Shown in pieces: positions 56,618-64,000 of a stretch of DNA of 64,000 nucleotides. Source of the stretch: Candidatus Endomicrobiellum trichonymphae (lineage in GTDB: Bacteria; Elusimicrobiota; Endomicrobiia; Endomicrobiales; Endomicrobiaceae); the NCBI RefSeq assembly GCF_002355835.1, contig NZ_AP017459.1, positions 806,001-870,000 of the forward strand, read 5' to 3'. A program made the translations under genes and the position numbers. Below the pieces are notes generated by a model. The model did not search any database and was not told the origin of the DNA. It was given only the letters and a program-made list of their open reading frames with translations. The number at the start of each line of letters is the position of its first letter. Position 1 is the first letter of the stretch.

Positions 56618-59263
56618 TTAAACTTCTCCATTGTAAGCCTTAATAAAAATATTTTTAATATCAGCAATCAATGGATAAACAGGATTTGCACCGGTACACT
56701 GATCGTCAAACGCCTGCTCCGCAAGTTCATCCAACTTATCATAAAAATCTTTTTCCAATACACCTGTATCTTTTATTGAAAGCGGAATTTGAATATCCTT
56801 TTTAAGCTGCGTTATTGCGTTAATTAACAAATCAACTTTTTCGTCATCATTATGCCCGCCGCCAAGATTTAACTCATCCGCAATTTGTCCGTATTTTGCC
56901 TTAGCATTAGGAAATTTATACTGCGGGAATACGGTCTGCTTTCCGGGGCGTTCTGTCGCATTATAGCGGATTACCTGATTGATAACTAAAGCATTCGCAA
57001 TTCCGTGAGACAGATTGAATGCCGCTCCAAGCTTGTGAGCCGCCGAGTGGCATAAACCTAGAAATGCATTTGCAAAAGCCATACCTGCAAGAGTCGACGC
57101 ATAATGAACTTTTTCTTTTGCAACCGGGTCATCCTTCCCCGCCGCATAAGAACTCGGAAGATACTTGAATATCAATTTTGCCGCTTCTAACGCAGGTGAA
57201 TTTGTAAAGTTTGCAGCAAGCACAGACACATAAGCTTCAATGGCATGAGTTAAAGCATCAATACCAGATGCCGCACACAAACTTTTCGACATAGAATCGG
57301 CAAAGTCAGGGTCAATAATCGCCACATTAGGAGTCAGCACATAATCTGCAATAGGATATTTGATATGAGTTTCATCATCGGTAATTACGGCAAACGGCGT
57401 TACTTCCGACCCGGTGCCAGAAGTTGTGGGAATTGCAATCATCTGCGCTTTCTTACCCAATTCAGGAATTTTACATATTCTTTTTCTGATATCCATAAAC
57501 CGCATCGCAATATTTTTAAAATCAGTTTCGGGATGCTCATACATCAACCATATAATTTTCGCCGCATCAATAGGAGAACCCCCACCAAAAGCAATAATTA
57601 CATCAGGTTCATAATTCCTAATCAGCAACAGCGCTTCATTTACTGTAGAAACAGTAGGATCCGGCTTGACGTCAAAGAATATCTGATAATCAACATTAAT
57701 TTCTTCCAATACTTTTGTAATATTATAAATCACGCCGGAATTAAAGAGAAATCTGTCTGTAACTATAAACGCTCGTTTTTTACCCTGCAATTCACGCAAT
57801 GCAGAATTCGTAACACCTCTTTTAAAATAAATCTTCGGAGGTATTCTAAACCACAACATATTTTCACGTCTCTCAGCGACTGTTTTATAGTTTAATAAAT
57901 GTTTTACGCCTACGTTTTCGCTCACGGCATTGCCTCCCCACGAACCACAGCCGAGCGTCAACGACGGATCCAGTTTAAAGTTGTATAAATCGCCAATTGC
58001 ACCCTGCGAGGACGGCGTGTTAATCAAAATACGACCGGTACGCAGCTTGCCAGCAAACGCATTAATTCTATTTTGTTTTCTTTCATCAGTATAAAGCACG
58101 GATGTATGTCCCGCTCCGCACAACTCTACAAGACGATAAGCCTTCTCAACTGCATCTTCAAAGTTTTCAGCCATGTAAACCGCAATTACCGGCGATAATT
58201 TTTCTTGTGCAAATTCTTCTTCCAAACTGATTTCAGAGACTTCACCCACAAGAACTTTCGCATTCGAAGGAACTTTAACTCCCGACATATCAGCAATTTT
58301 ACAGGCAGACTGACCGACAATCGCAGGATTTAACTTGCCCTTGAGAATTATCGTTTTTGCTATTTTTTCTTTTTCCTGTTCGTTCAAAATATACGCGCCA
58401 CGAAATTTTAATTCCTTAATAACTTCATCATAAACATCTTTTACTATTATAATTGACTGCTCAGATGAGCAAATCATGCCGTTATCAAAAGTTTTTGATA
58501 TAAGAATTGAAGAAACCGCCATTTTAATATCAGCTGTCTCATCTATAACCGCAGGAGTATTGCCCGCACCTACGCCAAGAGCCGGCTTTCCCGAGGAATA
58601 AGCGGCTTTAACCATTCCCGGTCCGCCTGTGGCAAGAATAATAGCTATATCTTTGTGCGTCATAAGCAAATTTGTCAATTCCAGAGACGGAACATCAATC
58701 CACCCGATTATATCCGATGGCGCACCAGCTTTAACTGCCGCATCAAGCATGATTCTGGCAGCTACTACAGTAGATTTTTTAGCTTTGGGATGAGGCGAAA
58801 AAATTACAGCGTTTCTTGTCTTTAAAGAAATCAGAGATTTAAAAATTACTGTGGAGGTAGGATTTGTAGTCGGAATAATACCAGCGATAACGCCGACAGG
58901 CTCGGCTAAAATTTTAATTCCATTCGGTTTATCTTCGCTGATAATCCCGCAAGTTTTAGCATCTTTGTGTTTGTTATAAATATATTCGCAAGCAAAATGG
59001 TTCTTAATAACTTTATCTTCGACGATTCCCATCCCTGTTTCTTCAACGGCTATTTTGGCAAGAGGAATCCTAGAGCGATTAGCTGCAATCGACACTGCTT
59101 TAAAGATTGCGTCAACCTGTTCCTGACTAAAACTAGAGTAGACTTCTTGCGCTTTTTTTACGCGCTGAATAAGCATATTCAGAGCTTCGGAACTGTCGAT
59201 CACGTATCCTGCGCTGACATCTCTTTCCGAAAGTTTAACATTTTTTTCCTTTGTTCCCGTCAT
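56618..59263 (-). CDS. adhE: Bifunctional aldehyde/alcohol dehydrogenase
   Basis: Reduces acetyl-CoA to acetaldehyde and then ethanol, regenerating NAD during fermentation. 881 residues. The N-terminal ALDH half carries GIIPTTNPTSTVIFKSLISL near 119 and SKTFDNGMICSSEQSIIIV near 255 with the catalytic Cys. The linker GCGSWGGNAVSENVGVKHLL precedes the iron-ADH half, with IAFGGGSPIDAAKIIWLMYE near 545, TTSGTGSEVTPFAVI near 605 and the metal-binding HSAAHKLGAAFNLSHGIANA near 740. It is the last gene of the rnc-bcd-etfBA-adhE strand group. Strong AAAGGAGATG ribosome site. Confidence 0.96.
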   Translation of the reverse strand: MTGTKEKNVKLSERDVSAGYVIDSSEALNMLIQRVKKAQEVYSSFSQEQVDAIFKAVSIAANRSRIPLAKIAVEETGMGIVEDKVIKNHFACEYIYNKHKDAKTCGIISEDKPNGIKILAEPVGVIAGIIPTTNPTSTVIFKSLISLKTRNAVIFSPHPKAKKSTVVAARIMLDAAVKAGAPSDIIGWIDVPSLELTNLLMTHKDIAIILATGGPGMVKAAYSSGKPALGVGAGNTPAVIDETADIKMAVSSILISKTFDNGMICSSEQSIIIVKDVYDEVIKELKFRGAYILNEQEKEKIAKTIILKGKLNPAIVGQSACKIADMSGVKVPSNAKVLVGEVSEISLEEEFAQEKLSPVIAVYMAENFEDAVEKAYRLVELCGAGHTSVLYTDERKQNRINAFAGKLRTGRILINTPSSQGAIGDLYNFKLDPSLTLGCGSWGGNAVSENVGVKHLLNYKTVAERRENMLWFRIPPKIYFKRGVTNSALRELQGKKRAFIVTDRFLFNSGVIYNITKVLEEINVDYQIFFDVKPDPTVSTVNEALLLIRNYEPDVIIAFGGGSPIDAAKIIWLMYEHPETDFKNIAMRFMDIRKRICKIPELGKKAQMIAIPTTSGTGSEVTPFAVITDDETHIKYPIADYVLTPNVAIIDPDFADSMSKSLCAASGIDALTHAIEAYVSVLAANFTNSPALEAAKLIFKYLPSSYAAGKDDPVAKEKVHYASTLAGMAFANAFLGLCHSAAHKLGAAFNLSHGIANALVINQVIRYNATERPGKQTVFPQYKFPNAKAKYGQIADELNLGGGHNDDEKVDLLINAITQLKKDIQIPLSIKDTGVLEKDFYDKLDELAEQAFDDQCTGANPVYPLIADIKNIFIKAYNGEV

Positions 59264-59290
59264 TTAACATCTCCTTTCCTAGCACATAAA

Positions 59291-59308
59291 ACAACACTAT
59301 CTTGTTGT
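59291..59308. promoter_or_regulatory. Inverted repeat upstream of adhE
   Basis: ACAACACTATCTTGTTGT, arms ACAACA/TGTTGT with a six-base centre, about 28 bases before the adhE start. It may be an operator or a leader hairpin. It is not a good match to the Rex consensus, which would be the expected redox regulator. Confidence 0.3.
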
Positions 59309-59394
59309 CTTGTGTAAACTATCAAACTGGAACTTGGAACTCTTTCTCAATGCCAAAGCGCATAAAACACAATTTTTCATCGCATACATAACCC

Positions 59395-60654
59395 TTAACT
59401 GCATCTGGAAGATTTTATCTCTTTTATTATACACGGAATAATTTCGTGCAAATCACCTTCTAAAGCATAAGTCGCAACCTTCATCATAGGACACGCCGCA
59501 TCTTTATTTATTGCAATAATAATATCAGACGAACCCATACCCACTCTGTGTTGGATCTGTCCTGAAATTCCGCAGGCAATATAAACTTTCGGAGCAACTG
59601 TCTTTCCGGTTTGTCCTATCTGATGCGAAGAAGGTATCCAATCCAAATCGACCGCAGCTCTTGAAGCACCTATTGCTGCACCGAGGAGTTCTGCAAGTTC
59701 TTTAATGAGTTTAAAACCTTCTCGATTGCCAAGTCCTCTTCCACCGGATACAATAATATCTGCAGCGGCAAAATTGACAGCAACGCTCGTATCTTTTATA
59801 AAACCCAGAAACTTCGTTCTATTGAGCAAAGTCTGCACGTCGGTTTTATATTCAATGATTTCGCCTTTTCTTCCCTCTTCTATCTTTGCTTCCTTAAAAA
59901 CTTTATGTCTTACAGTGGACATCTGCGGACGATGTACCGGAGTTAAAATGGTCGCCATAATATTTCCGCCGAAAGCAGGTCTTGTCTGTCGGAGATTTCT
60001 TGTTTCAGGATCCACTTCCAGGAAAACACAATCCGCCGTAAGTCCCGTACGAATTCTAGCCGCAACTCTCGGAGCAAATGAACGCCCTATATTCGTAGCA
60101 CCCATCAGAATGATTTCAGGCTTTTCCTTTTCTATAAGCTGCGTTAAAGCATCACTGTAAGGATCATCTTGAAACTCAATAAAAATAGGATCTTCGCAAA
60201 CATAAACTTTATCCACACCTCTGTCAATCAACTCACGGGCTTTTGATTTAATATTACTGCCTATTAAAACTGCACTCAAAGCCGTCCCAAGTTTTTCTGC
60301 AAGTCTTTTTCCTTCATTTAAAAGCTCATACACAATGCCCGATACTTCGCCATGTCTTTGTTCGGCATAAACCCATACGCCTTTATACAAATTTTTATCA
60401 ACTACAGACAGCGGCACATCCTTTTTAAGTTCTATAGCATTAAATTTACAAGTCTGGACACAAGAACCGCAGTACGTACACTTGTTTAAATCAATAACCG
60501 CAAGTTTAAATTTTTTAGGATATTCTAATCTTTCAACTATTGAAATTGCATTAAAAGGGCACACATTTTCGCACATTTTACATCCGACACATTTATCAGT
60601 AAATACTTTTATGCTGTTTACCATTAAAGTAACTCTCCAAATAAAGTTTGACAT
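59395..60654 (-). CDS. etfA: Electron transfer flavoprotein alpha subunit with N-terminal ferredoxin domain
   Basis: 419 residues, longer than ordinary EtfA because of two [4Fe-4S] motifs at the N-terminus: KCVGCKMCENVCPFNAISI and KCTYCGSCVQTCKFNAIEL. The EtfA part begins WVYAEQRHGEVSGIVYELLN. The FAD domain has DIIVSGGRGLGNREGFKLIK near 300, GASRAAVDLDWIPSSHQIGQ, TGKTVAPKVYIACGISGQIQ and HRVGMGSSDIIIAINKD. Ferredoxin-bearing EtfA occurs in electron-bifurcating or confurcating complexes. Start may be the internal ATG (MVNSIKVF) at 60624. Partner etfB is upstream. Confidence 0.93.
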   Translation of the reverse strand: MSNFIWRVTLMVNSIKVFTDKCVGCKMCENVCPFNAISIVERLEYPKKFKLAVIDLNKCTYCGSCVQTCKFNAIELKKDVPLSVVDKNLYKGVWVYAEQRHGEVSGIVYELLNEGKRLAEKLGTALSAVLIGSNIKSKARELIDRGVDKVYVCEDPIFIEFQDDPYSDALTQLIEKEKPEIILMGATNIGRSFAPRVAARIRTGLTADCVFLEVDPETRNLRQTRPAFGGNIMATILTPVHRPQMSTVRHKVFKEAKIEEGRKGEIIEYKTDVQTLLNRTKFLGFIKDTSVAVNFAAADIIVSGGRGLGNREGFKLIKELAELLGAAIGASRAAVDLDWIPSSHQIGQTGKTVAPKVYIACGISGQIQHRVGMGSSDIIIAINKDAACPMMKVATYALEGDLHEIIPCIIKEIKSSRCS

Positions 60655-60884
60655 TAAAATGTCAGAACAACTTTAACGATTCTAAAGATAAAAGGCAGGT
60701 TCAGGTTCTTCTCAGTAATAACTTCTTACAAAGTTAAAGTTCCGACACTTTTAGCCCAATCCCATAAACTCAACCAGCCGGCAGTAAAAACAAGCAACAA
60801 AAGACAGAACCCAGTAATACGTAAATATACGACAAAGAAATATTGTCTATCAGTTCTGCTTTTCACTTTTTATTTCAATTCTAT

Positions 60885-61694
60885 TTATATGATTCTGATT
60901 TCGGATAATCTTTTAACCAAAGCAACGGCAACTTCTTTAGCTTCGCCGCTGAATTTCTCAGCATCGCTGTTTCTCTGAGTCGGCGTAAATATTTTCACAA
61001 CCTGTGTGGGAGATCCGTTAAGACCCGTTTTTTTAGTATCAGTACCCACATCTGCAGCGTTAAGAATTTTAATAACCACTTTTTTTGCAACTATTTTACC
61101 TTTAAGAGACGCTATTCTGGGAGTATTTATTCCTTTGACAACTGTTAAAAGAGCCGGAAGCGGACTTTCTATCAGGTCGCATCCATCTTCCATCATTCTT
61201 TCAACTTTTATTGATTTGTCATCAATTAATTCTATTTTTTTAACGTACGCTATGTGTGGTATATTGAGCATTTCCGCAATTTCAGGTCCGACCTGCCCGG
61301 TATCGCCGTCAGAGGACTGTTCTCCACAGAGAATAATATCATAACCGCCGATAAATTCTATCGCCGAAGACAGAGCGTAAGATGTCGCCAAAGTATCCGC
61401 TCCGCCAAAAGCCCTATCACTTATCAAAACAGCTTCATCTGCACCTTTTGAAACAGCTTCTCTTAAAGCAAATTCGGACTGCAGAGGTCCCATTGTAATA
61501 ACTATAACTTTCCCGCCGGTTTTCTCTTTAATCCTCACGCCTTCTTCTATAGCATACTCGTCAAAAGGATTAATTATTGATTCTACACCTTCTCTTTTGA
61601 GGCGTCCCGTTTCGGGATCGATCTGCACGTCTGTCGTATTAGGCACCTGTTTAATGCAAATAATTATATTCATTTTCTTCTCCTGCGATTTCAT
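60885..61694 (-). CDS. etfB: Electron transfer flavoprotein beta subunit
   Basis: 269 residues. IIICIKQVPNTTDVQIDPET at the N-terminus, NPFDEYAIEEGVRIKEKTGG, SKGADEAVLISDRAFGGADT and the nucleotide loop CGEQSSDGDTGQVGPEIAE near 125 are EtfB signatures. The DGDTxQVGP loop is the variant tied to a second FAD (bifurcating type) instead of AMP. The annotated N-terminus (MKSQEKK) may be shorter, at MNIIICIK. It precedes etfA by about 230 bases. Confidence 0.93.
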   Translation of the reverse strand: MKSQEKKMNIIICIKQVPNTTDVQIDPETGRLKREGVESIINPFDEYAIEEGVRIKEKTGGKVIVITMGPLQSEFALREAVSKGADEAVLISDRAFGGADTLATSYALSSAIEFIGGYDIILCGEQSSDGDTGQVGPEIAEMLNIPHIAYVKKIELIDDKSIKVERMMEDGCDLIESPLPALLTVVKGINTPRIASLKGKIVAKKVVIKILNAADVGTDTKKTGLNGSPTQVVKIFTPTQRNSDAEKFSGEAKEVAVALVKRLSEIRII

Positions 61695-61884
61695 CTTTAC
61701 AAAAAAATACGGAAAATAAAATCAACGATAAAAACCGGCAGTTTTTCACTTTTTACTTTTTTATAACTAATCGGGATTTTATAAACTGTTTTTAAGTTTT
61801 ATGCCAAACAAAATCAGTCGCAATTTGATAAAAATACAAATAAGCTGGCTTTATAACGCAAAAACTTAAAAGAATAAAACAAAA

Positions 61885-63054
61885 CTACTTGGATTTTGCC
61901 GCCGATTCCTTAATAAGGTTAAGCGCAATTTCATTTTTCTGAATCTGGCTTGTTCCTTCATAAAGCGTCGTGATCTTTGCATCTCTCATCATTTTCTCTA
62001 CGGGATATTCTCTTGTATATCCGTATCCACCGAATATCTGCACCGCATTTGTGGTAACTCTCATCGCCACTTCCGAGCAGAAAAGTTTAGCCATCGCCGA
62101 TTCTTTGCTTGTGCGTTTTCCGGTTCCAGAATCAATCATTCTCGCAGAAGCATAAAGCAACGCTCTTGCAGCTTCAACTTCAGTCGCCATTTCTGCAAGC
62201 AAGTGTTGTATTGCCTGAAAAGAAGCTATGGGCTGTCCGAACTGAACTCTCTTTCTTGCGTATTCGACGGCTTCATCTAAAGCTCCCTCCGCAATACCAA
62301 GCGCCTGCGCCGCAACGCCCGGACGGGAATTATCCAACGTTGCCTGCGCCGTAAGCAAACCGTGTCCTTCTTTTCCAATCAATTGATCTTTATGCACTCT
62401 GCAGTCATCAAATATAAGTTCTCTTGTTGAAGACGCTCTAATACCCATCTTTTTTTCTTTTTTGCCAAACTCAAACCCCGGTGTGCCTTTTTCCACGATA
62501 AAACACGAAATTCCCCTCGCACCTCTATCCGGATTTGTCTTTGCAAAAATGGTATATATTTCAGCATCTCCACCATTAGTTATAAAACATTTTGTTCCGT
62601 TTAATACGTAATAATCACCGTCTTTAACAGCAACTGTAGCCATTCCGGTTGCATCTGAACCTGCTCCCGCTTCCGTTAAACCGAAAGCCGCAAGTTTTTT
62701 GCCCGATGCAATGTCAGGCAAATATTTTTTCTTTTGTTCTTCACTGCCGGATATAAGAATAGGAAGAGTTCCCAGTGCCGTCGCGGCAAGTGACAATGCG
62801 ATTGCTCCGTCAACTTTACACAGTTCTTCTACAACAAGCACAAGTCCCATAATGCCTTTGCCAAAGCCACCGTATTCTTCCGGAATGTATGCTCCGCATA
62901 AATCGGATTGTGCGAACTCTTTTACGATTTCCCATGGAAATTCTTCTTTCTCATCATAATGTTCTCTTATTGGTTTCATTTTTTCAACTGCAATCGCTCT
63001 TGCGGTCTCAATCATCAGCCGCTCTTCTTCAGACAACATATAATCCATTACCAT
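61885..63054 (-). CDS. bcd: Short-chain acyl-CoA dehydrogenase (butyryl-CoA dehydrogenase type)
   Basis: 389 residues. GAYIPEEYGGFGKGIMGLVL near 55, AAFGLTEAGAGSDATGMATV near 132 (flavin contact), YVLNGTKCFITNGGDAEIY near 152 and RELIFDDCRVHKDQLIG. The C-terminal IFGGYGYTREYPVEKMMRDA is followed by ITTLYEGTSQIQKNEIALNL, whose Glu in YEGT is the catalytic base. Directly upstream of etfB and etfA, so it probably forms a Bcd-EtfAB complex. Exact substrate (crotonyl-CoA or another enoyl-CoA) is inferred. Confidence 0.92.
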   Translation of the reverse strand: MVMDYMLSEEERLMIETARAIAVEKMKPIREHYDEKEEFPWEIVKEFAQSDLCGAYIPEEYGGFGKGIMGLVLVVEELCKVDGAIALSLAATALGTLPILISGSEEQKKKYLPDIASGKKLAAFGLTEAGAGSDATGMATVAVKDGDYYVLNGTKCFITNGGDAEIYTIFAKTNPDRGARGISCFIVEKGTPGFEFGKKEKKMGIRASSTRELIFDDCRVHKDQLIGKEGHGLLTAQATLDNSRPGVAAQALGIAEGALDEAVEYARKRVQFGQPIASFQAIQHLLAEMATEVEAARALLYASARMIDSGTGKRTSKESAMAKLFCSEVAMRVTTNAVQIFGGYGYTREYPVEKMMRDAKITTLYEGTSQIQKNEIALNLIKESAAKSK

Positions 63055-63093
63055 ATTAAAACTCCTCTTTATCCTATCGCCCCAATTTATTGT

Positions 63094-63825
63094 TTATTTA
63101 AGAGTTCGTTCCCGCCGTTTATTTCCACATTCCAATTTCCACACCTCACTCTCTGCCCTTATGTTTTTCATTGCCTGCTTGGCGGCGAACTGCTGGGCTT
63201 CTTTTTTGGAATTTCCCGCGCCTTTGCCTAATAACTCACTTTTTATATATACAGCAACTTCAAATTTCTTATTATGATCGGGACCAGATTCTTTTATTAC
63301 TTTGTACTCGGGAAGCTCTTTATATATCGACTGCAGAATTTCCTGTAATCTGCTTTTATAGTCTGTAATCTCTATCTCTTTCTGATCGTTCAAAAATCTT
63401 AAAACAAACTTTTTTGCATTCTCAAAACCACCGTCTAAATATATCGCTCCGATGACAGCCTCAAATACATCACACAACAAACTTTCTCTCTGCCTTGCTT
63501 CTTTTGTGTCTTCACTTTTACCTAAATATATACAACCGCCCAAATCCATTTCCCTAGCCCAACTGCTCAAATTATGAGCTGAAATAATCTGAGCTTTAAA
63601 CTGCGACAATTTCCCCTCGCTTTCTCGAGGATATCTCAGATAGAGCGTTTCTGCAACAATAGCCGAAAGAATACTATCTCCCAAAAATTCCATACGTCTA
63701 TTATAATTTTCTCCGACGGTCTCCGCCGCATAGGATTTATGCGTTAATGCCGTTGCTAAAATTTTAGGATCGCCAAACTTGTATTCAATAATCTTTTGAA
63801 ACTTTTCCCAATTTTTATTCAACAT
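63094..63825 (-). CDS. rnc: Ribonuclease III
   Basis: Cleaves double-stranded RNA in rRNA processing. 243 residues. [12 protein letters not shown] near 21, [20 protein letters not shown] near 41 (signature with catalytic Glu and Asp), and [18 protein letters not shown] near 115 with the second acidic pair. The dsRNA-binding domain runs from [20 protein letters not shown] to [20 protein letters not shown]. Its start overlaps the end of fabF by eleven bases, as is common for this gene pair. Confidence 0.96.
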   Translation of the reverse strand: MLNKNWEKFQKIIEYKFGDPKILATALTHKSYAAETVGENYNRRMEFLGDSILSAIVAETLYLRYPRESEGKLSQFKAQIISAHNLSSWAREMDLGGCIYLGKSEDTKEARQRESLLCDVFEAVIGAIYLDGGFENAKKFVLRFLNDQKEIEITDYKSRLQEILQSIYKELPEYKVIKESGPDHNKKFEVAVYIKSELLGKGAGNSKKEAQQFAAKQAMKNIRAESEVWKLECGNKRRERTLK

Positions 63826-64000
63826 ATTTTTTTATTACAACGGTCGCATTATGTCCGCCAAAACCAAGAGAATTTGAAAGAGCGCAATTGATCTGCTGAA
63901 TACGCGACGTATTCGGAACATAATCCAAATCACATTCCGGATCGGACGTCTCATAGTTTATCGTAGGATGTATAAAACCTTCCTGCATTGCAAAAACCGT
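63815..64000 (-). CDS. fabF: 3-oxoacyl-[ACP] synthase II, C-terminal end (rest outside window)
   Basis: Only the last 61 residues are visible: [40 protein letters not shown] and [30 protein letters not shown] is the KAS II signature with the catalytic Phe-Gly-Gly-His region. Elongates fatty acids. Continues past the right edge and overlaps rnc. Confidence 0.93.
   Translation of the reverse strand, partial: TVFAMQEGFIHPTINYETSDPECDLDYVPNTSRIQQINCALSNSLGFGGHNATVVIKKYVE

Noticed and set aside
57365-57895. 176-codon plus-strand frame opposite adhE
   Set aside because: Antisense to the iron-alcohol-dehydrogenase half of AdhE, which is fully conserved; Arg/Asn-rich shadow composition.
59291-59308. 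Rex-binding site upstream of adhE
   Set aside because: The inverted repeat present does not fit the TTGTGAA-type half-sites; listed only as an unassigned inverted repeat.

Overview
The window looks like a chromosome segment of an Elusimicrobiota bacterium, most likely an Endomicrobium-type endosymbiont of a termite-gut flagellate ('Candidatus Endomicrobium trichonymphae'-like). This is inferred from remembered traits and was not checked by search. Support: AT-rich DNA; intact anaerobic and fermentative genes (class III ribonucleotide reductase, PPi-dependent phosphofructokinase, AdhE, an EtfAB/acyl-CoA dehydrogenase set, FeoAB); intact amino-acid and cofactor genes (argB/D/G, hom, metH, nadA); and many freshly broken genes for defence, lipopolysaccharide, transport and RNA modification. 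The tRNAs and tmRNA encode no 3' CCA.

Layout. 1-6770: an arginine operon (argG, argD, argB) holding a broken HinfI-like restriction-modification pair between argD and argB, then a RecB-type nuclease, rsmD and yjbQ. 6.8-13.2 kb: tRNA-Ala, an HU gene, hom, and a long decayed stretch with fragments of small secreted proteins, lipoproteins and a hairpin repeat. 13.2-21.8 kb: pfp, broken glycosyltransferase and KDO-transferase genes around an intact acyltransferase, then secF, secD, an HD protein and yajC. 21.8-26.8 kb: the tgt gene has lost its middle and carries instead a ~4-kb element with a Microviridae VP4-like replication protein, two lipoprotein-type genes and copies of a mini-hairpin repeat; a second HD paralog precedes tgt. 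27.0-31.7 kb: a MATE transporter gene split by a ~3.2-kb run of small lipoprotein and membrane genes with a tRNA-Trp-like sequence, then remnants of a cytidylate-kinase-like gene and thiM. 31.7-40.6 kb: nadA, a split nrdD (large subunit plus a 59-residue glycyl-radical ORF), nrdG, metH and a stand-alone MetH reactivation protein, a thioesterase and tadA. 40.7-46.7 kb: tmRNA, tRNA-Ala, feoB/feoA, a broken DtxR-like regulator, initiator tRNA and a truncated lipid A acyltransferase. 46.7-54.1 kb: a DUF362-ferredoxin protein, smc, a GNAT protein and an SDR. 54.2-56.5 kb: a decayed [FeFe]-hydrogenase. 56.6-64 kb: adhE, etfA (with ferredoxin domain), etfB, an acyl-CoA dehydrogenase, rnc and the end of fabF.

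How it fits together. The intact genes serve anaerobic fermentation, dNTP supply and amino-acid provision. The broken ones (restriction, LPS core, MATE efflux, queuosine, thiazole salvage, iron-responsive regulation, hydrogenase) fit relaxed selection in a sheltered host-bound lifestyle. Repeated small lipoprotein/membrane gene modules, a conserved triple mini-hairpin repeat and long G/C homopolymers mark DNA from small ssDNA-phage or plasmid-like elements that appear to have driven part of this decay.
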